From CBFFRJ01 sp051486985 (GTDB lineage: Bacteria; Pseudomonadota; Gammaproteobacteria; Enterobacterales; Enterobacteriaceae), in contig NZ_JAHVDV010000022.1 of assembly GCF_051486985.1 (NCBI RefSeq), positions 1 to 64,000 on the forward strand: a stretch of DNA of 64,000 nucleotides, read 5' to 3'. The notes under the pieces were generated by a model. That model had not been told where the DNA came from. It worked only from the letters and a program-made list of their open reading frames with translations, and made no database searches. Shown one piece after another: positions 1-9,186 of this stretch. Position 1 is the stretch's first letter; each line of letters opens with the position of its first letter. The translations under genes were made by a program, and so were the position numbers.

Positions 1-148
1 AAGAAGCCCGCAGCGATATTTTTGATTACATCGAAATGTCTTATAACAGTAAGCGACGGCATGGTTCGAGCAATCAGATGTCACCGACAGAATATGAAAA
101 CCAGTATTATCAACGGCTCGGAAGTGTCTAGATTATCCGTGGCGATTC
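1..148 (+). mobile_element. IS3-family insertion sequence, 3' remnant (transposase tail and terminal repeat)
   Basis: Frame 3 encodes the last 42 residues of an IS3-type OrfB transposase, stopping at 129-131. The stretch SDIFDYIEMSYNSKRRH and then MSPTEYE are the usual C-terminal end of the DDE (rve) integrase domain. The coding part is open at the window edge, so how much of the element lies to the left is unknown. The bases just after, about 124-148 (TGTCTAGATTATCC...), have the position and look of the right terminal inverted repeat. Nothing further right resembles the IS, so this is its outer end. Confidence 0.75.
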
Positions 149-706
149 ACGTTACCAGTAAAAAAGACACTATGATTTGGTCAATTAGGAATTGTCCAAT
201 GGCAGCTTGATTTACTACTATGATTAGTAGTCCTGCCGGATTTGTGTGATTCTTCACACAACAAGTTCGCTTTTATGCAGCCTATTTGCTGGGGCTATGT
301 AGTTTATGAGCACGCATCTAATATAAATCAGACATTTTACCAGCAACCTGAAGTGCCTAGACACGTTTCGAAAGATACCGAATGGACTTTCCATATTGGG
401 AGAAAGCGGTCAACATTGAAGCCAAGAGGTTTAACTAGCTCACCATCGGAGTCAATTGAAGTTTAGCCAGTGAGGGCTGCAATGTGCCAAAGGCAGACGT
501 TCTTATATTCTAAAATCACAATACAGCCCCCTTATTACTGTACGCTGTACATCGTGACTCTGCTAAATGGATCTCTTAAGGAAAATGGTTGATTCAACGT
601 ATATCAGTAGTGCATTTCTCTTTTTATATGAAGAACTGCATCAGGTATAAGCCAGGAGGCAGGTACCGTCATCATAGCCAAGTATCTAAGCTAATTTTGA
701 GGTTTT
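149..706. other. Gap with no recognisable gene
   Basis: About 560 bases between the IS end and the LysR gene. A 74-codon frame at 242-466 has no recognisable domain or convincing ribosome site. The composition looks like decayed intergenic DNA. The promoter of the LysR-type gene must lie toward its right end. Confidence 0.5.
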
Positions 707-1558
707 ATGTTTGACTGGGAAGATTTACGCTATTTTTCAACCTTTGCCAGAACAGGCTCGCTGGCCTCTGCAGCTAAAAAACTGGGCGTGGATCATGCCA
801 CGGTGGCAAGGCGGATCGCGTCACTTGAAGCATCGTTTAATCTGAAGCTCGTTGACCGCAGGCCCCGATCTTATATCCTGACAGAAGATGGACGCCAGGT
901 GGCCCGCTACGGCGAGCAAATGAGCGCGTCAGCCTATTCATTAGAGCGCTTTTCCGGGGCTGAACAAAATGTAGTGGAAGGTGATGTCATCATCGCTGCG
1001 CCCCATGTTTTCATTGGCAATCTCATTGCGCCGCATATCGGCAGTTTTTACAAACGGTATCCGCGTCTTCGTCTGAGCCTGACGGGAACCAAGGAACGAC
1101 TTTCTCTCACCCGGCGTGAAGCCGATATTACCATTGGCATGGTACGGCCAGTCGAAGCGGCAGTGGTAGCAAGACTACTTGGCCGGGTAAAGTTTATGCT
1201 CTACGGCAGTGCCGAATATCTCGCATCAGGATGCGAGCTGAGCTTTATCGCTTACGATGAATCAGTAGCAGACACCCCGCAGCAGGCCTGGCTGAAAAAA
1301 CAATGCGCCGGGCGACCTGTAGTTTTCTTCAGTAATGATCTCAGAATACAGGCTATTACGGCAGCAGGTCACGCCGGTATCGCCCTGCTGCCCGATTATC
1401 TGGCAAAGGAATACCACCTTGTACCTGTTGAACCCGGCGGTCCCGCTCTTACTCTGGATATCTGGCTGAGCGTTCACGAAGATGTGCGTCATGCAAGGCA
1501 TATCAGCGCCGTGGTGGATTTCCTCATCAACTGTATTGAGCCTGCTTACGGCTTGTGA
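707..1558 (+). CDS. LysR-family transcriptional regulator
   Basis: A 283-residue LysR-type regulator. The first 60 residues form the winged helix-turn-helix: FDWEDLRYFSTFARTGSLASAAKKLG is followed by a recognition helix with DHATVARRIASLE. The rest is a periplasmic-binding-protein-like effector domain, somewhat shorter than the usual 200 or so residues. The DWEDLRYF opening is typical of the subgroup that regulates neighbouring oxidoreductases. The next gene downstream, on the same strand 156 bases away, is a short-chain dehydrogenase, which is a plausible target. The effector is unknown. The start follows an A/G-rich GAGG at about 698-701. Confidence 0.88.
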   Translation: MFDWEDLRYFSTFARTGSLASAAKKLGVDHATVARRIASLEASFNLKLVDRRPRSYILTEDGRQVARYGEQMSASAYSLERFSGAEQNVVEGDVIIAAPHVFIGNLIAPHIGSFYKRYPRLRLSLTGTKERLSLTRREADITIGMVRPVEAAVVARLLGRVKFMLYGSAEYLASGCELSFIAYDESVADTPQQAWLKKQCAGRPVVFFSNDLRIQAITAAGHAGIALLPDYLAKEYHLVPVEPGGPALTLDIWLSVHEDVRHARHISAVVDFLINCIEPAYGL

Positions 1559-1714
1559 ATATTTGCATAACTGAACTGAGCCTTTACGGAATATTGCACA
1601 ACTATCCATCTGTCTATAATCGCGTCACCCTGATGGCGGATGAGAAAGATATCATTCGTTTTCTGTCTCACCCGATATGATTATTTATGTGTAACCCCGT
1701 AAAGGAAATCTTTT

Positions 1715-2455
1715 ATGACCAGTAATATGTGTGAAAAAGTAGTTGTCATCACCGGTGCCAGCAGCGGTATCGGCGAAGCCACAGCTCGCCTTTTGAGCGC
1801 AGCAGGGGCCAGCGTAGTGCTGGGAGCACGCCGCCTGGACAAACTTACTGTTCTGGCTGATGAAATTAAGGCTACTGGTGGAAAAGCTGAAGTCGTACAG
1901 ACAGATGTATCAAAACGTCAGGATGTAGAAGCCCTGGTGGCAAAAGCAGTTGATGTATATGGCCGAATAGATGTTTTGATTAATAACGCAGGTATTATGC
2001 CCAACTCCCGCCTGGATCAGTTGCAGGTCGATGACTGGGATCGTGCTATTGATATCAATCTGAAAGGCACACTTTACGGTATTGCTGCCGCGCTTCCCTT
2101 TATGAAAGAACAGAAAAGTGGTCACATCATTAATGTCGCCTCTACCGCAGGGCATCGTGTTCGTCCGACAACCGCCGTTTACTCAGCGACCAAATTTGCT
2201 GTGCGGGTTATTTCTGAAGGCCTGCGCATGGAGATGACCCCATACAACATTCGCAGCACCATTATTTCTCCGGGCCCCGTTGATACCGATTTGCCATCCA
2301 GCGTAACTGATACCGCAGTTGCCGAGCAGGTCAGAAAGATACATGAAATGGCTATTCCTGTTGAAACCCTCGCTGAAACAATCGCTTTTGCAATCAACCA
2401 GCCGGAAGCAGTCGATATTAATGAGATAGTTGTCCGCCCGACGGCCATGGAATGA
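1715..2455 (+). CDS. Short-chain dehydrogenase/reductase (SDR), classical type
   Basis: A 246-residue cytosolic NAD(P)-dependent oxidoreductase with a Rossmann fold. The cofactor loop TGASSGIG lies at residues 13-20, the structural NNAG motif near 90-93, the catalytic Ser near 143, and the YSATK catalytic Tyr/Lys at about 156/160. An Arg pair after the second strand (GARRLDKL) suggests NADP preference. The length is normal for classical SDRs. AAAGGAAA 5' of the start is a good ribosome site. The substrate cannot be told from sequence. The upstream LysR-type gene may control it. Confidence 0.88.
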   Translation: MTSNMCEKVVVITGASSGIGEATARLLSAAGASVVLGARRLDKLTVLADEIKATGGKAEVVQTDVSKRQDVEALVAKAVDVYGRIDVLINNAGIMPNSRLDQLQVDDWDRAIDINLKGTLYGIAAALPFMKEQKSGHIINVASTAGHRVRPTTAVYSATKFAVRVISEGLRMEMTPYNIRSTIISPGPVDTDLPSSVTDTAVAEQVRKIHEMAIPVETLAETIAFAINQPEAVDINEIVVRPTAME

Positions 2456-2520
2456 TCCTTTTGCATTGGCCATGTTTTCCTGCTCAGGGTATTAAGGGCT
2501 TAAACATTTAGCCCAGAAAA

Positions 2521-2586
2521 GGTCCGCTTTTCGCTCATAGCGGACCTTATAACCAACTGTTTGGTCCGCTCAGTGCCAGAAGCAGA
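2521..2586. repeat. GTCCGC/GCGGAC palindromic intergenic element, copy 1
   Basis: GGTCCGC at 2521-2527 pairs with GCGGACC at 2540-2546 around a TTCGCTCATA-type loop. A second, weaker half (GGTCCGCTCAGTGCCAGAAGC) follows at 2563-2583. The same two-part design recurs at 4629, 10338, 11218, 15237 and 18128. It lies just downstream of the SDR stop, so it may act as an RNA hairpin at transcript ends. Confidence 0.75.
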
Positions 2587-2649
2587 AGTAAGAAATAATC
2601 AATAAGAGCAGATTTTGCAAATCTAAGGTAATTTAAAAAAATCAGACGC

Positions 2650-2812
2650 GGGCTGTAATGGTTCATGCACTCTCTGACAGTGCCAGACAGTGCTACATAC
2701 ATCAAGGATTTGAGACTTCACAAACACAGGTTAGAACCCTTTATTGCGGCTCCGATCGTTATTTAGGCAACGACCATAAAGTCCCCCACCTTTACTGGAA
2801 GAAAAGGACTTT
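2650..2812. repeat. Long dispersed repeat, copy A (~160 bases)
   Basis: This stretch aligns over its whole length with 9828-9991. The longest shared blocks are ATGGTTCATGCACTCTCTGAC and CTACATACATCA. Later blocks TCACAAACA, TTAGG.AACRACCATAAA and AAAGGAC keep the same order and spacing. No coding content is seen here. Copy B stands directly upstream of a 57-codon gene, whereas copy A has no such gene after it. Confidence 0.75.
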
Positions 2813-2976
2813 TTAATGAGATTATTTGGGCGTCGGTACAAATAGTGATGCCAATGGGAGCCTCGCTCCCCCTTCGCCATAGGCAAGTCTTTCGTGGAGC
2901 CCAGGCTCTGAATCGCCTCTTTTTGCTGAGTAGCAAGGGTAACGCTGACCTGAACCGGAAAATTGTGATGGCGAGC

Positions 2977-3411
2977 CTAGAGCGAGGTCGCCGAGGCCTT
3001 ATCTTTTGCATCCTCTGCTATCTTCGCGAGAGTGGTTGCAGCGTATTTTGCAATGAGGAGGGTCTCCGCTGCAGCGTGCGCTTCCTCCAGTACGAAATTG
3101 GAGGCACGCTCCACTGGGCATGTAGGATGATCCCGTGAGATGGGGGCAGCGAGAATAGTTCCCTCGGTTAGAGCAAGCTGAACGTCGAGCACCGTGACAT
3201 GGTCGAGCGCCCGGGTAAGTCTCCAGCCTCCGCCCCTGCCGCCTTCGGACTCTACGATCCCATGATTACGCAACTTCCCAAGCGTGCGCCGCACAACGAC
3301 AGGATTTGTGTTGAGCATCTGTGCAATTCGCTCTGACGTTTCCCTACCTCCCAATAGCCCCATGTGAACAAGGACATGCAGCATTCTGGCAAGACGACTA
3401 TCGGTCTTCAT
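2977..3411 (-). CDS. Rrf2-family transcriptional regulator
   Basis: A 144-residue Rrf2-type winged-helix regulator, with the start placed at MKTDSRLARMLHV (3411). The N-terminal helices and ETSERIAQMLNTNPVVVRRTLGKL form the DNA-binding domain, followed by the family's wing (ESEGGRGGGWRL). There is one Cys in the second half (HPTCPVE), fewer than the three used by iron-sulfur Rrf2 sensors such as IscR, so a metal cluster is unlikely. The gene is divergent from the hydrolase at 3585. The intergenic region holds a near-perfect 12-base inverted repeat that is probably its operator, so autoregulation and control of the hydrolase are inferred. Confidence 0.86.
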   Translation of the reverse strand: MKTDSRLARMLHVLVHMGLLGGRETSERIAQMLNTNPVVVRRTLGKLRNHGIVESEGGRGGGWRLTRALDHVTVLDVQLALTEGTILAAPISRDHPTCPVERASNFVLEEAHAAAETLLIAKYAATTLAKIAEDAKDKASATSL

Positions 3412-3436
3412 CACGCACTCTTCCGCAACAATATGA

Positions 3437-3490
3437 GTTACACTATCTTGACTTTTAGCCTTTAGTGTAACATATACTGTTACACTAAAG
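3437..3490. promoter_or_regulatory. Operator between Rrf2-type regulator and hydrolase: 12-base inverted repeat plus half-site
   Basis: CTTTAGTGTAAC at 3460-3471 is the exact reverse complement of GTTACACTAAAG at 3479-3490, with a 7-base spacer. A third GTTACACT half-site lies at 3437-3444, 42 bases (four helical turns) before the matching right arm. The location between two divergent starts fits an operator for the Rrf2-family protein. Confidence 0.75.
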
Positions 3491-3584
3491 AAAGAGCGCA
3501 TATGCTACGCCGTAAATTTCTGATTTTTCACCGGGCGTGATTGCCTTTCTTTCAATTGCCCTGCCAACCAGTCAAGAGGCATCC

Positions 3585-4556
3585 ATGATAGAGACCAGCA
3601 TTCAGACCCGAACGATTAACATGAGCATCCTCGATGCCGGACAAGGCCCGTTAATTCTGCTTTGCCACGGCTTCCCTGAGACCAAATACTCCTGGCGACA
3701 CCAGATTGATGCACTTGTTCAAGCCGGATACCGTGCTGTTGCGCCAGATATGAGAGGTTACGGTAATACGGATGCTCCAGAGCATGCGGATCAATACACA
3801 GTCTTTCACGCCGTTGGCGACTTGGTGGCACTCCTTGATGCGATAGGAGAGAAACAGGCTGTAGTTGTCGGCCATGATTGGGGTGCGACAATTGCGTGGC
3901 AAGCCGCGCTCCTGCGCCCCGATCGGTTCCGTGCTGTCGTCGCGCTCAGCGTGCCAATGATGGGACAGCCACCCGTGCCACCCTCTAAGGTTTTCCCGCA
4001 GACCGAAGAGGAGCTTTTCTACGCACTTTACTTCCAAGAACCAAATGTCGCAGAGGCGGAGTTCAGCCGGGACGTGAGCCTGACTCTCCACAAGATCATC
4101 TTCGCCGCAAGTGGCGAAGCCGGGCGGCGCGAGCCGGGCGATGGGACACCTAATCCATTCGGCATGGTCATGAAGAGCAACGGCTTGCTGGCAAACCTCC
4201 CGACACCGTCCGGGTTGCCGGAATGGCTACCCAACCGTGATTTCGATAAACTGGTCGCGGCGTTCGAATCTTCAGGCTTCACTGGCGGATTGAACTACTA
4301 TCGCAATCTTGATCGCAACTGGGAACTGCAACAAACTCAAGCCGGTCAGAGCGTTACGGTGCCAGCCCTGTTCATGATCGGCGAGCGCGATACCGGACTT
4401 ACCATCCCTGGTATGGATCAAATAATTGCTGACATGCCGAACCTGGTTTCCGACTTGCGCGGCTCCTACGTCATTCAGGAGGCAGGCCATTGGCTTCAGC
4501 AAGAGCGGCCAACCAAGATATCAGAGTTGACCATTAAGTTTTTGAGGGAGCTTTAA
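3585..4556 (+). CDS. Alpha/beta hydrolase, epoxide-hydrolase-like
   Basis: A 323-residue alpha/beta-hydrolase. The start at 3585 follows AAGAGGC; an upstream in-frame start would add 16 unrelated residues. The oxyanion-hole motif HGFPE is at residues 28-32, the nucleophile elbow GHDWGA has its Asp at 98, and the catalytic His is in AGHW near 302. An Asp nucleophile with HGFP is typical of epoxide hydrolases and haloalkane dehalogenases rather than esterases. A cap-domain insertion occupies about 130-230. It is probably controlled by the divergent Rrf2-type regulator. The natural substrate is unknown. Confidence 0.87.
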   Translation: MIETSIQTRTINMSILDAGQGPLILLCHGFPETKYSWRHQIDALVQAGYRAVAPDMRGYGNTDAPEHADQYTVFHAVGDLVALLDAIGEKQAVVVGHDWGATIAWQAALLRPDRFRAVVALSVPMMGQPPVPPSKVFPQTEEELFYALYFQEPNVAEAEFSRDVSLTLHKIIFAASGEAGRREPGDGTPNPFGMVMKSNGLLANLPTPSGLPEWLPNRDFDKLVAAFESSGFTGGLNYYRNLDRNWELQQTQAGQSVTVPALFMIGERDTGLTIPGMDQIIADMPNLVSDLRGSYVIQEAGHWLQQERPTKISELTIKFLREL

Positions 4557-4628
4557 AACTCCTGGTGCGCATTTCCTACAGGCTGACTTCGGACGAACTC
4601 AACGGCCGATTGTCTGTTTTGAATTCTG

Positions 4629-4697
4629 ACGTCCGCCTCTCGCTCAAAGCGGACTTCGCGCCGTTTCTTGCGGTCTGCTTCGTGCCAGGAGCGGACA
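4629..4697. repeat. GTCCGC/GCGGAC element, copy 2
   Basis: The left palindrome ACGTCCGCCTCTCGCTCAAA then GCGGAC covers 4629-4653, and the right half TCTGCTTCGTGCCAGGAGCG then GAC follows to about 4695. This is the fullest two-part copy, and it lies downstream of the hydrolase gene. Confidence 0.8.
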
Positions 4698-4733
4698 TTC
4701 GCACCATCAGTTCCCGCACCAGATTAAGCCGAC

Positions 4734-5562
4734 TCAGCAATGCCGACGCTGCAGATACTGACAGACGTTATACCGTTTAAAGCGACGTTTCAGGTGTATC
4801 ACCATGAGAGCTACAATTACCGCACTGCAATTATCGCGGCCCCCGGAAGACAACTGATGAATCGCCCGGGATGAATTCCATGAATGATGATAAAAACTGG
4901 CCGGAGAATATAGCCATGGAAAGCCAGGCAAGGTTGCGTCCCCGGACGCGAGTGTGACTCTGCCCGTCTGTCATATGATTCACAAGCGGCACCGACAGAC
5001 CAAATCCACAACCCATTAAACCCCGCCTGCGATGTAGAACACTACATTATCAGCGAATGAAAATATGAGATGTCCGGCAGCGTAGCAGCTAAACGCCGTG
5101 TACAGAGTTCCGTACTCACGTAAGCGTGCTATAAGGCGCGGCATTATCGCCGCAGCCCCGACGGCAACCAGTGAGATAAACGACAAAAAGTATCCGGTTT
5201 CAGCCGCCCCAATAGCCATGCAGCTAAATACCTGCGGAATGATGATAATGCCGGTGAGGGAGCAAATCATGGACAATAGGGCTGCAAAAAGCACAGGCGC
5301 TAATTGAGCTGCGCCTACCGATTCGCTTTCTCAGGTGCTCTCATTCATGCTTTCTGTCCTGGGGGGTCAATGGTTGCGGCACAAACGCCAGCTGCATAGC
5401 CAGAAGAACCCAGGTAAAAAGATAAAGCAAAAACGACCACTGCCAGCCAAGGGTCGCAAGTAAACCGCCTATAAACAGGAAAATGACACCGCCCAACTCA
5501 TTCGACATTCCCTGAGAAGCGATCATTTTCAGCCGAGCCTGACCGCTCCCCCAGGCAACTTG
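4734..5562 (-). pseudogene. MFS transporter, decayed fragment
   Basis: Three minus-strand frames give consecutive pieces of one major facilitator. The first (5562 to 5341) contains SQGMSNELGGVIFLFIGG, a typical mid-protein MFS segment. The second (5294-5016) has several hydrophobic helices. The third (5016-4831) contains GQFLSSFMEFIPGDSSVVF. A last piece runs to 4734 in another frame. The pieces are separated by frameshifts, for example at GGGGTTTAA near 5018. The N-terminal third of the protein is missing upstream of 5562, where a stop appears. The gene therefore cannot make a transporter. The substrate is unknown. Confidence 0.82.
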
Positions 5563-5653
5563 CTATCCACTCTACTCCTTAAACTCTTCCGCGCGATACG
5601 CCATTCCTACGACTCGGTGAAACCTGCCAATAATAGTGATTTGCATTTACTGA

Positions 5654-5688
5654 TGTAAATAATTATCGTTTGCAATTATTTTTTACAT
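5654..5688. promoter_or_regulatory. Possible Fur-type iron box upstream of the TonB receptor
   Basis: ATGTAAATAATT near 5654-5665 faces AATTATTTTTTACAT at 5674-5688 as an imperfect AT-rich inverted repeat, resembling overlapping GATAAT-like hexamers. It lies about 45-75 bases before the receptor start. Fur control would suit an outer-membrane receptor, but the match to the consensus is only partial. Confidence 0.4.
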
Positions 5689-5729
5689 TTGGCGTTACTT
5701 TTTTACCTATGGGTTCGGAGTCAGACAAG

Positions 5730-7835
5730 ATGGACAAGCACACAGCCTGCGGAGAGCGTCAAGCTGCCGCGATAAAGCCGATGCGCGGATTCTCCCCGCT
5801 TTTAATCACACTCTGTACGCTGCTTCCCGGTGCCGTTAATGCGGCCGATACACTAAAGAGTACGCAGGAAGCGGAAAGCAGCGTGACCGGGGGGAGCTAT
5901 CAGGATCAGGACCTGATGATTGTTACCGGCGAGAAGACGGCACGTTCGATACTGGATACCGGCTCCAGCGTGGAGGTCTTTGACAGCCGCCGCATCAATG
6001 CCCTTCCCGGGGCGGAGACCGTCGGCGACCTGATGCGCATGACTGCCAATACCGTGGATATCGGCATTGGTAACGATTTGCCCACCGTTCGTGGCGTAGA
6101 CGGCTCCGGCCCGAGCACCGGCGCGGGGGCCTTTTTGAGCGGCACCCGCCCTCGCCTCGGCCTCTCGCTGGATGGCCGCTCCCTGACCTACAACGAACAG
6201 GCGTATGGCCCGCAGTCGCTGTGGGATATGGAGCGCGTCGAGATTTTTCGTGGGCCGCAGAGCTATATTCAGGGACGAAACGCCATCGCCGGTGCAGTGG
6301 TGATGACCTCAAAAGATCCGAACTATGAGTGGGAGAGCGCCTTTAAGGGCGGGCTGGGCAATCAGCACTCCTCAGAGCTGGCCGCGATGGCGACCGGGCC
6401 GCTGATTGAGGACCAGCTCGCGTTCCGCGTCAGTGTTGACCGCCAGCGCCGCCGCAGCGATGTCGATCTGCCCTCCTACGATCCGGTCGGTAATCCGGAC
6501 GAGGTGCAGACCACCAGCGCTCGCGCCAAGCTGCTGTTTAACCCGGCAGGACTGCGCGACGTTACCAGCAAGTTCACCTTTAACCACTCGGACAGCGGCG
6601 CACCGCAGAATGAGAGCGATAACCCGCTGCCGCACCCGACCAATGCGCGTTATGACTGGCGTCGGCCGGTGTTTAAGAGCAACGTCAACAGCGGCATCTG
6701 GGATCTTGCCTGGGAAGCCAGAGACGATCTGACCCTGGAGAACCGGCTGATCTACACCGGTTTCCACATCAACCGCTACGTGGCGACCGGCCTGCCGCGA
6801 GCAGAGATCAAGGGTCATGAGGTACATGTTGAGCCGGTAGCGCATTTCGGTACCGCAGAGAGCATCCTGCACGGGCTGGCTGGCGTGCGCTACTTCGATG
6901 CCTCACAGGATGAGTATGTCCACATCTTTGGCGGCTCCACCTTTACGGATGACACCCGCACCAGCGCGGCCTATGGCGAGCTGACCTGGGCCGCCACGCC
7001 GCAGGTGGATATCACCGCGTCGAGCCGCGTCGAGCAGGAGCATCGCCGTCGGGTGGGTGGCAGCAACAGCGTGCGTATCGATCTCGATGAGACCTACAAC
7101 GTCTTCCTGCCCAAACTGGACGTGGCGTGGAAGCCTGAGGCAAATCAGACCTACGGAGCGCGTATCGCCCGGGGCTACAACGCCGGGGGAGCCGGGATCA
7201 CCCTCAGCGCGCCGATCACCAGCTATACCTACGATCCGGAGTATGTTTGGAACTACGAGCTCTACACCCGTCACCAGCTCGACGATGCCAATCTGGTGCT
7301 GACCGGAAACCTTTTCTATAACGACTACAAAGATATGCAGCTCCCCTACTATCTTGCTAGCAACTCGACGGCGATCCGCAACGCCGATAAGGTCGAGACC
7401 TGGGGCGCAGAGGTCGGCGCAACCTGGACCCCGCGATGGGATTTGGAGCTGTTCACTAACGTTGGCCTGCTGAAGACGCGCATCTCCGACTTTGGCGGCA
7501 GCGGCGTAGAGGGTAACGATCTGGCGCGTGCCCCGGCCTGGACCTCCAACGTTGGGGCCAGCTGGCAGCTGATGAGTGGTCTCGAGCTGAGCGGCAACGT
7601 CGCTTACTCCGGCTCCTACTACTCGGCATACGATAACGATTCGCGCGGACGCATCGGCGCTTACTGGACGGCCAACGCCCAGCTGGCTTACACCTTCCTC
7701 TATGGCCGCGCGACGCTGTTCGCTCAAAATCTTTTCGACTCCGATCATAAAGTGATGATTAGCGGTAACGACGTTTACAGTGCTATTCGTCAGCGCTCGC
7801 GCCTCGTAGGGGCCTCTATCGAACTGGATTTCTGA
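5730..7835 (+). CDS. TonB-dependent outer-membrane receptor
   Basis: A 701-residue receptor for energy-dependent uptake across the outer membrane. The start at 5730 (MDKHTACGERQ) has GGAG at 5717-5720; earlier in-frame starts lack a good site. A long signal region ends near the AVNA-ADT cleavage site. A TonB-box-like segment (DLMIVTG) comes before the plug domain, which contains LPGAETVGDLMR, PTVRGVDG and the conserved VEIFRGPQSYIQGRNAIAG. A beta-barrel follows and ends in the terminal Phe required by the BAM machinery. The ligand is unknown; siderophore or small metal-chelate uptake is likely. The secreted beta-propeller gene starts 22 bases downstream. Confidence 0.9.
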   Translation: MDKHTACGERQAAAIKPMRGFSPLLITLCTLLPGAVNAADTLKSTQEAESSVTGGSYQDQDLMIVTGEKTARSILDTGSSVEVFDSRRINALPGAETVGDLMRMTANTVDIGIGNDLPTVRGVDGSGPSTGAGAFLSGTRPRLGLSLDGRSLTYNEQAYGPQSLWDMERVEIFRGPQSYIQGRNAIAGAVVMTSKDPNYEWESAFKGGLGNQHSSELAAMATGPLIEDQLAFRVSVDRQRRRSDVDLPSYDPVGNPDEVQTTSARAKLLFNPAGLRDVTSKFTFNHSDSGAPQNESDNPLPHPTNARYDWRRPVFKSNVNSGIWDLAWEARDDLTLENRLIYTGFHINRYVATGLPRAEIKGHEVHVEPVAHFGTAESILHGLAGVRYFDASQDEYVHIFGGSTFTDDTRTSAAYGELTWAATPQVDITASSRVEQEHRRRVGGSNSVRIDLDETYNVFLPKLDVAWKPEANQTYGARIARGYNAGGAGITLSAPITSYTYDPEYVWNYELYTRHQLDDANLVLTGNLFYNDYKDMQLPYYLASNSTAIRNADKVETWGAEVGATWTPRWDLELFTNVGLLKTRISDFGGSGVEGNDLARAPAWTSNVGASWQLMSGLELSGNVAYSGSYYSAYDNDSRGRIGAYWTANAQLAYTFLYGRATLFAQNLFDSDHKVMISGNDVYSAIRQRSRLVGASIELDF

Positions 7836-7857
7836 TCCCCCGGACAACAGGATAATA

Positions 7858-9084
7858 ATGATGTCTCTGACTCACTTCCCCGCCCGCTCGCTGACCTCCT
7901 TGCTGGTAGTCGCCACCGTCAGCCTGAGCGCGGCGACCCAGGCCGAGAGCACGGCTATTCGCCCCGACGCCATGAAGCGTGAAGCGCTGGCCCCGACGCT
8001 GGTTGAAATGGCCTGGAGCGCAAAACAGCAGGCGATATTTGTCAGCGCCCCGGACTGGAAAGAGGAGGCGCAGTCAAAGGTGCTGCGCCTCGATCCACGG
8101 ACCCTGACGATTGAGGCCGCCATCCCGCTGGCGGTAAAGGGCTTCGGCGTCGCGCTGGACGATAGCCGCAACCGCCTCTATCTCACCGAAGGCTTTAACG
8201 GCGCGGTGGGGGTTGTGGATACCGCCGGCAACCGCAGCATCGGCCAGATCCCGGTTCAGGAGAAGGTGAACCTTGAGGCGGCCTACCGCAAAGCGGGCAT
8301 CAGCGGCGCGCGACTCGACTATCTGCTGGCGGAGCTGAAACGCTTTAAGATCGTCGACGACTACCTCTACAAGGTGCGTGAGGCGACGTTCGACCCGCAG
8401 ACCGGGCGTCTGTTCCTACCCGGCCTGGGCTATGGCGTTGACAGCGTCCTGTTCGTAGTGGACACCCGCAGCGGCAGGCTGGAAAAGACCCTGCCGGGCT
8501 TTGGCTTCTACGCCACCGGGGTGGCGATCGATAAGAACGGTCGTCGGGTGTTTGTCTCCAATATGCAGGGTCAGCTGATGACGGTGAATGCTGACACCCT
8601 GACGCTTGAGAGCACGAAAGAGATTCAGGCGGATCAGCTGTTGAACCTAGTCTACGATCCCGCCAGCAATCGGCTGCTGGGGGTCGACCAGGGCATCGAT
8701 CGCGATAAGCCGCGCAATAACTATCTGCAGCAGCGCTATACCCGGCGCAGCAGCGGCCACCGCCTGTTCGCGCTTAATGCAGACAGCGGTGAGGTGCTGA
8801 CCAGCGAGGCGACCGACGAGGTGCCGATCGGCCTGCTGCTGGATGAGCGTACCCGGCGGATCTTCGTCACTAACCGTAACGGCGTGCGCGTTGCGGAGGG
8901 CAAAGGCACGCTGACGGTTTTTGATGCTGCTACCCTGAAACACTTGCAAACTGTCGACCTGCCGCCGCACCCCAACAGCCTCGCGCTGGATCCAGCCTCA
9001 AACGTCCTGTTTGTCACGGTAAAAAATGACGGCGATGCGACAAAAAGCGGCAACCCCGAGAGCGTGGTGCGCATTCAGCAGTAG
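7858..9084 (+). CDS. Secreted YncE-like beta-propeller protein
   Basis: A 408-residue protein with a signal peptide (hydrophobic LTSLLVVATVSLSAATQA, cleavage near QA-ES). The mature part consists of repeated WD/NHL-like blades with recurring units such as RLFLPGLGYG, VFVSNMQGQL, IFVTNRNGV and LFVTVKNDG. This is the arrangement of the YncE family of seven-bladed periplasmic propellers. It sits 22 bases after a TonB-dependent receptor and is surely cotranscribed, matching the E. coli yncD-yncE gene pairing. A role in periplasmic handling of the imported ligand is inferred. It is about 50 residues longer than E. coli YncE. Confidence 0.8.
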   Translation: MMSLTHFPARSLTSLLVVATVSLSAATQAESTAIRPDAMKREALAPTLVEMAWSAKQQAIFVSAPDWKEEAQSKVLRLDPRTLTIEAAIPLAVKGFGVALDDSRNRLYLTEGFNGAVGVVDTAGNRSIGQIPVQEKVNLEAAYRKAGISGARLDYLLAELKRFKIVDDYLYKVREATFDPQTGRLFLPGLGYGVDSVLFVVDTRSGRLEKTLPGFGFYATGVAIDKNGRRVFVSNMQGQLMTVNADTLTLESTKEIQADQLLNLVYDPASNRLLGVDQGIDRDKPRNNYLQQRYTRRSSGHRLFALNADSGEVLTSEATDEVPIGLLLDERTRRIFVTNRNGVRVAEGKGTLTVFDAATLKHLQTVDLPPHPNSLALDPASNVLFVTVKNDGDATKSGNPESVVRIQQ

Positions 9085-9186
9085 CTGGTTTACGATCCCC
9101 GGCCGCGCTTCGCCTGTCGGGGCTAGTGCGAAACCGGTTTCAAACGAAAAACACTCATTCAATTACTCATAAAAAAGTACATCAGA

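Noticed and set aside
22..466. Two frames of 62 and 74 codons near the left edge
   Set aside because: The first overlaps the real transposase frame; the second has no family resemblance or ribosome site.
6903..7847. A 314-codon frame antisense to the TonB receptor
   Set aside because: Long only because the GC-rich receptor gene has few antisense stops; no protein-like motif.
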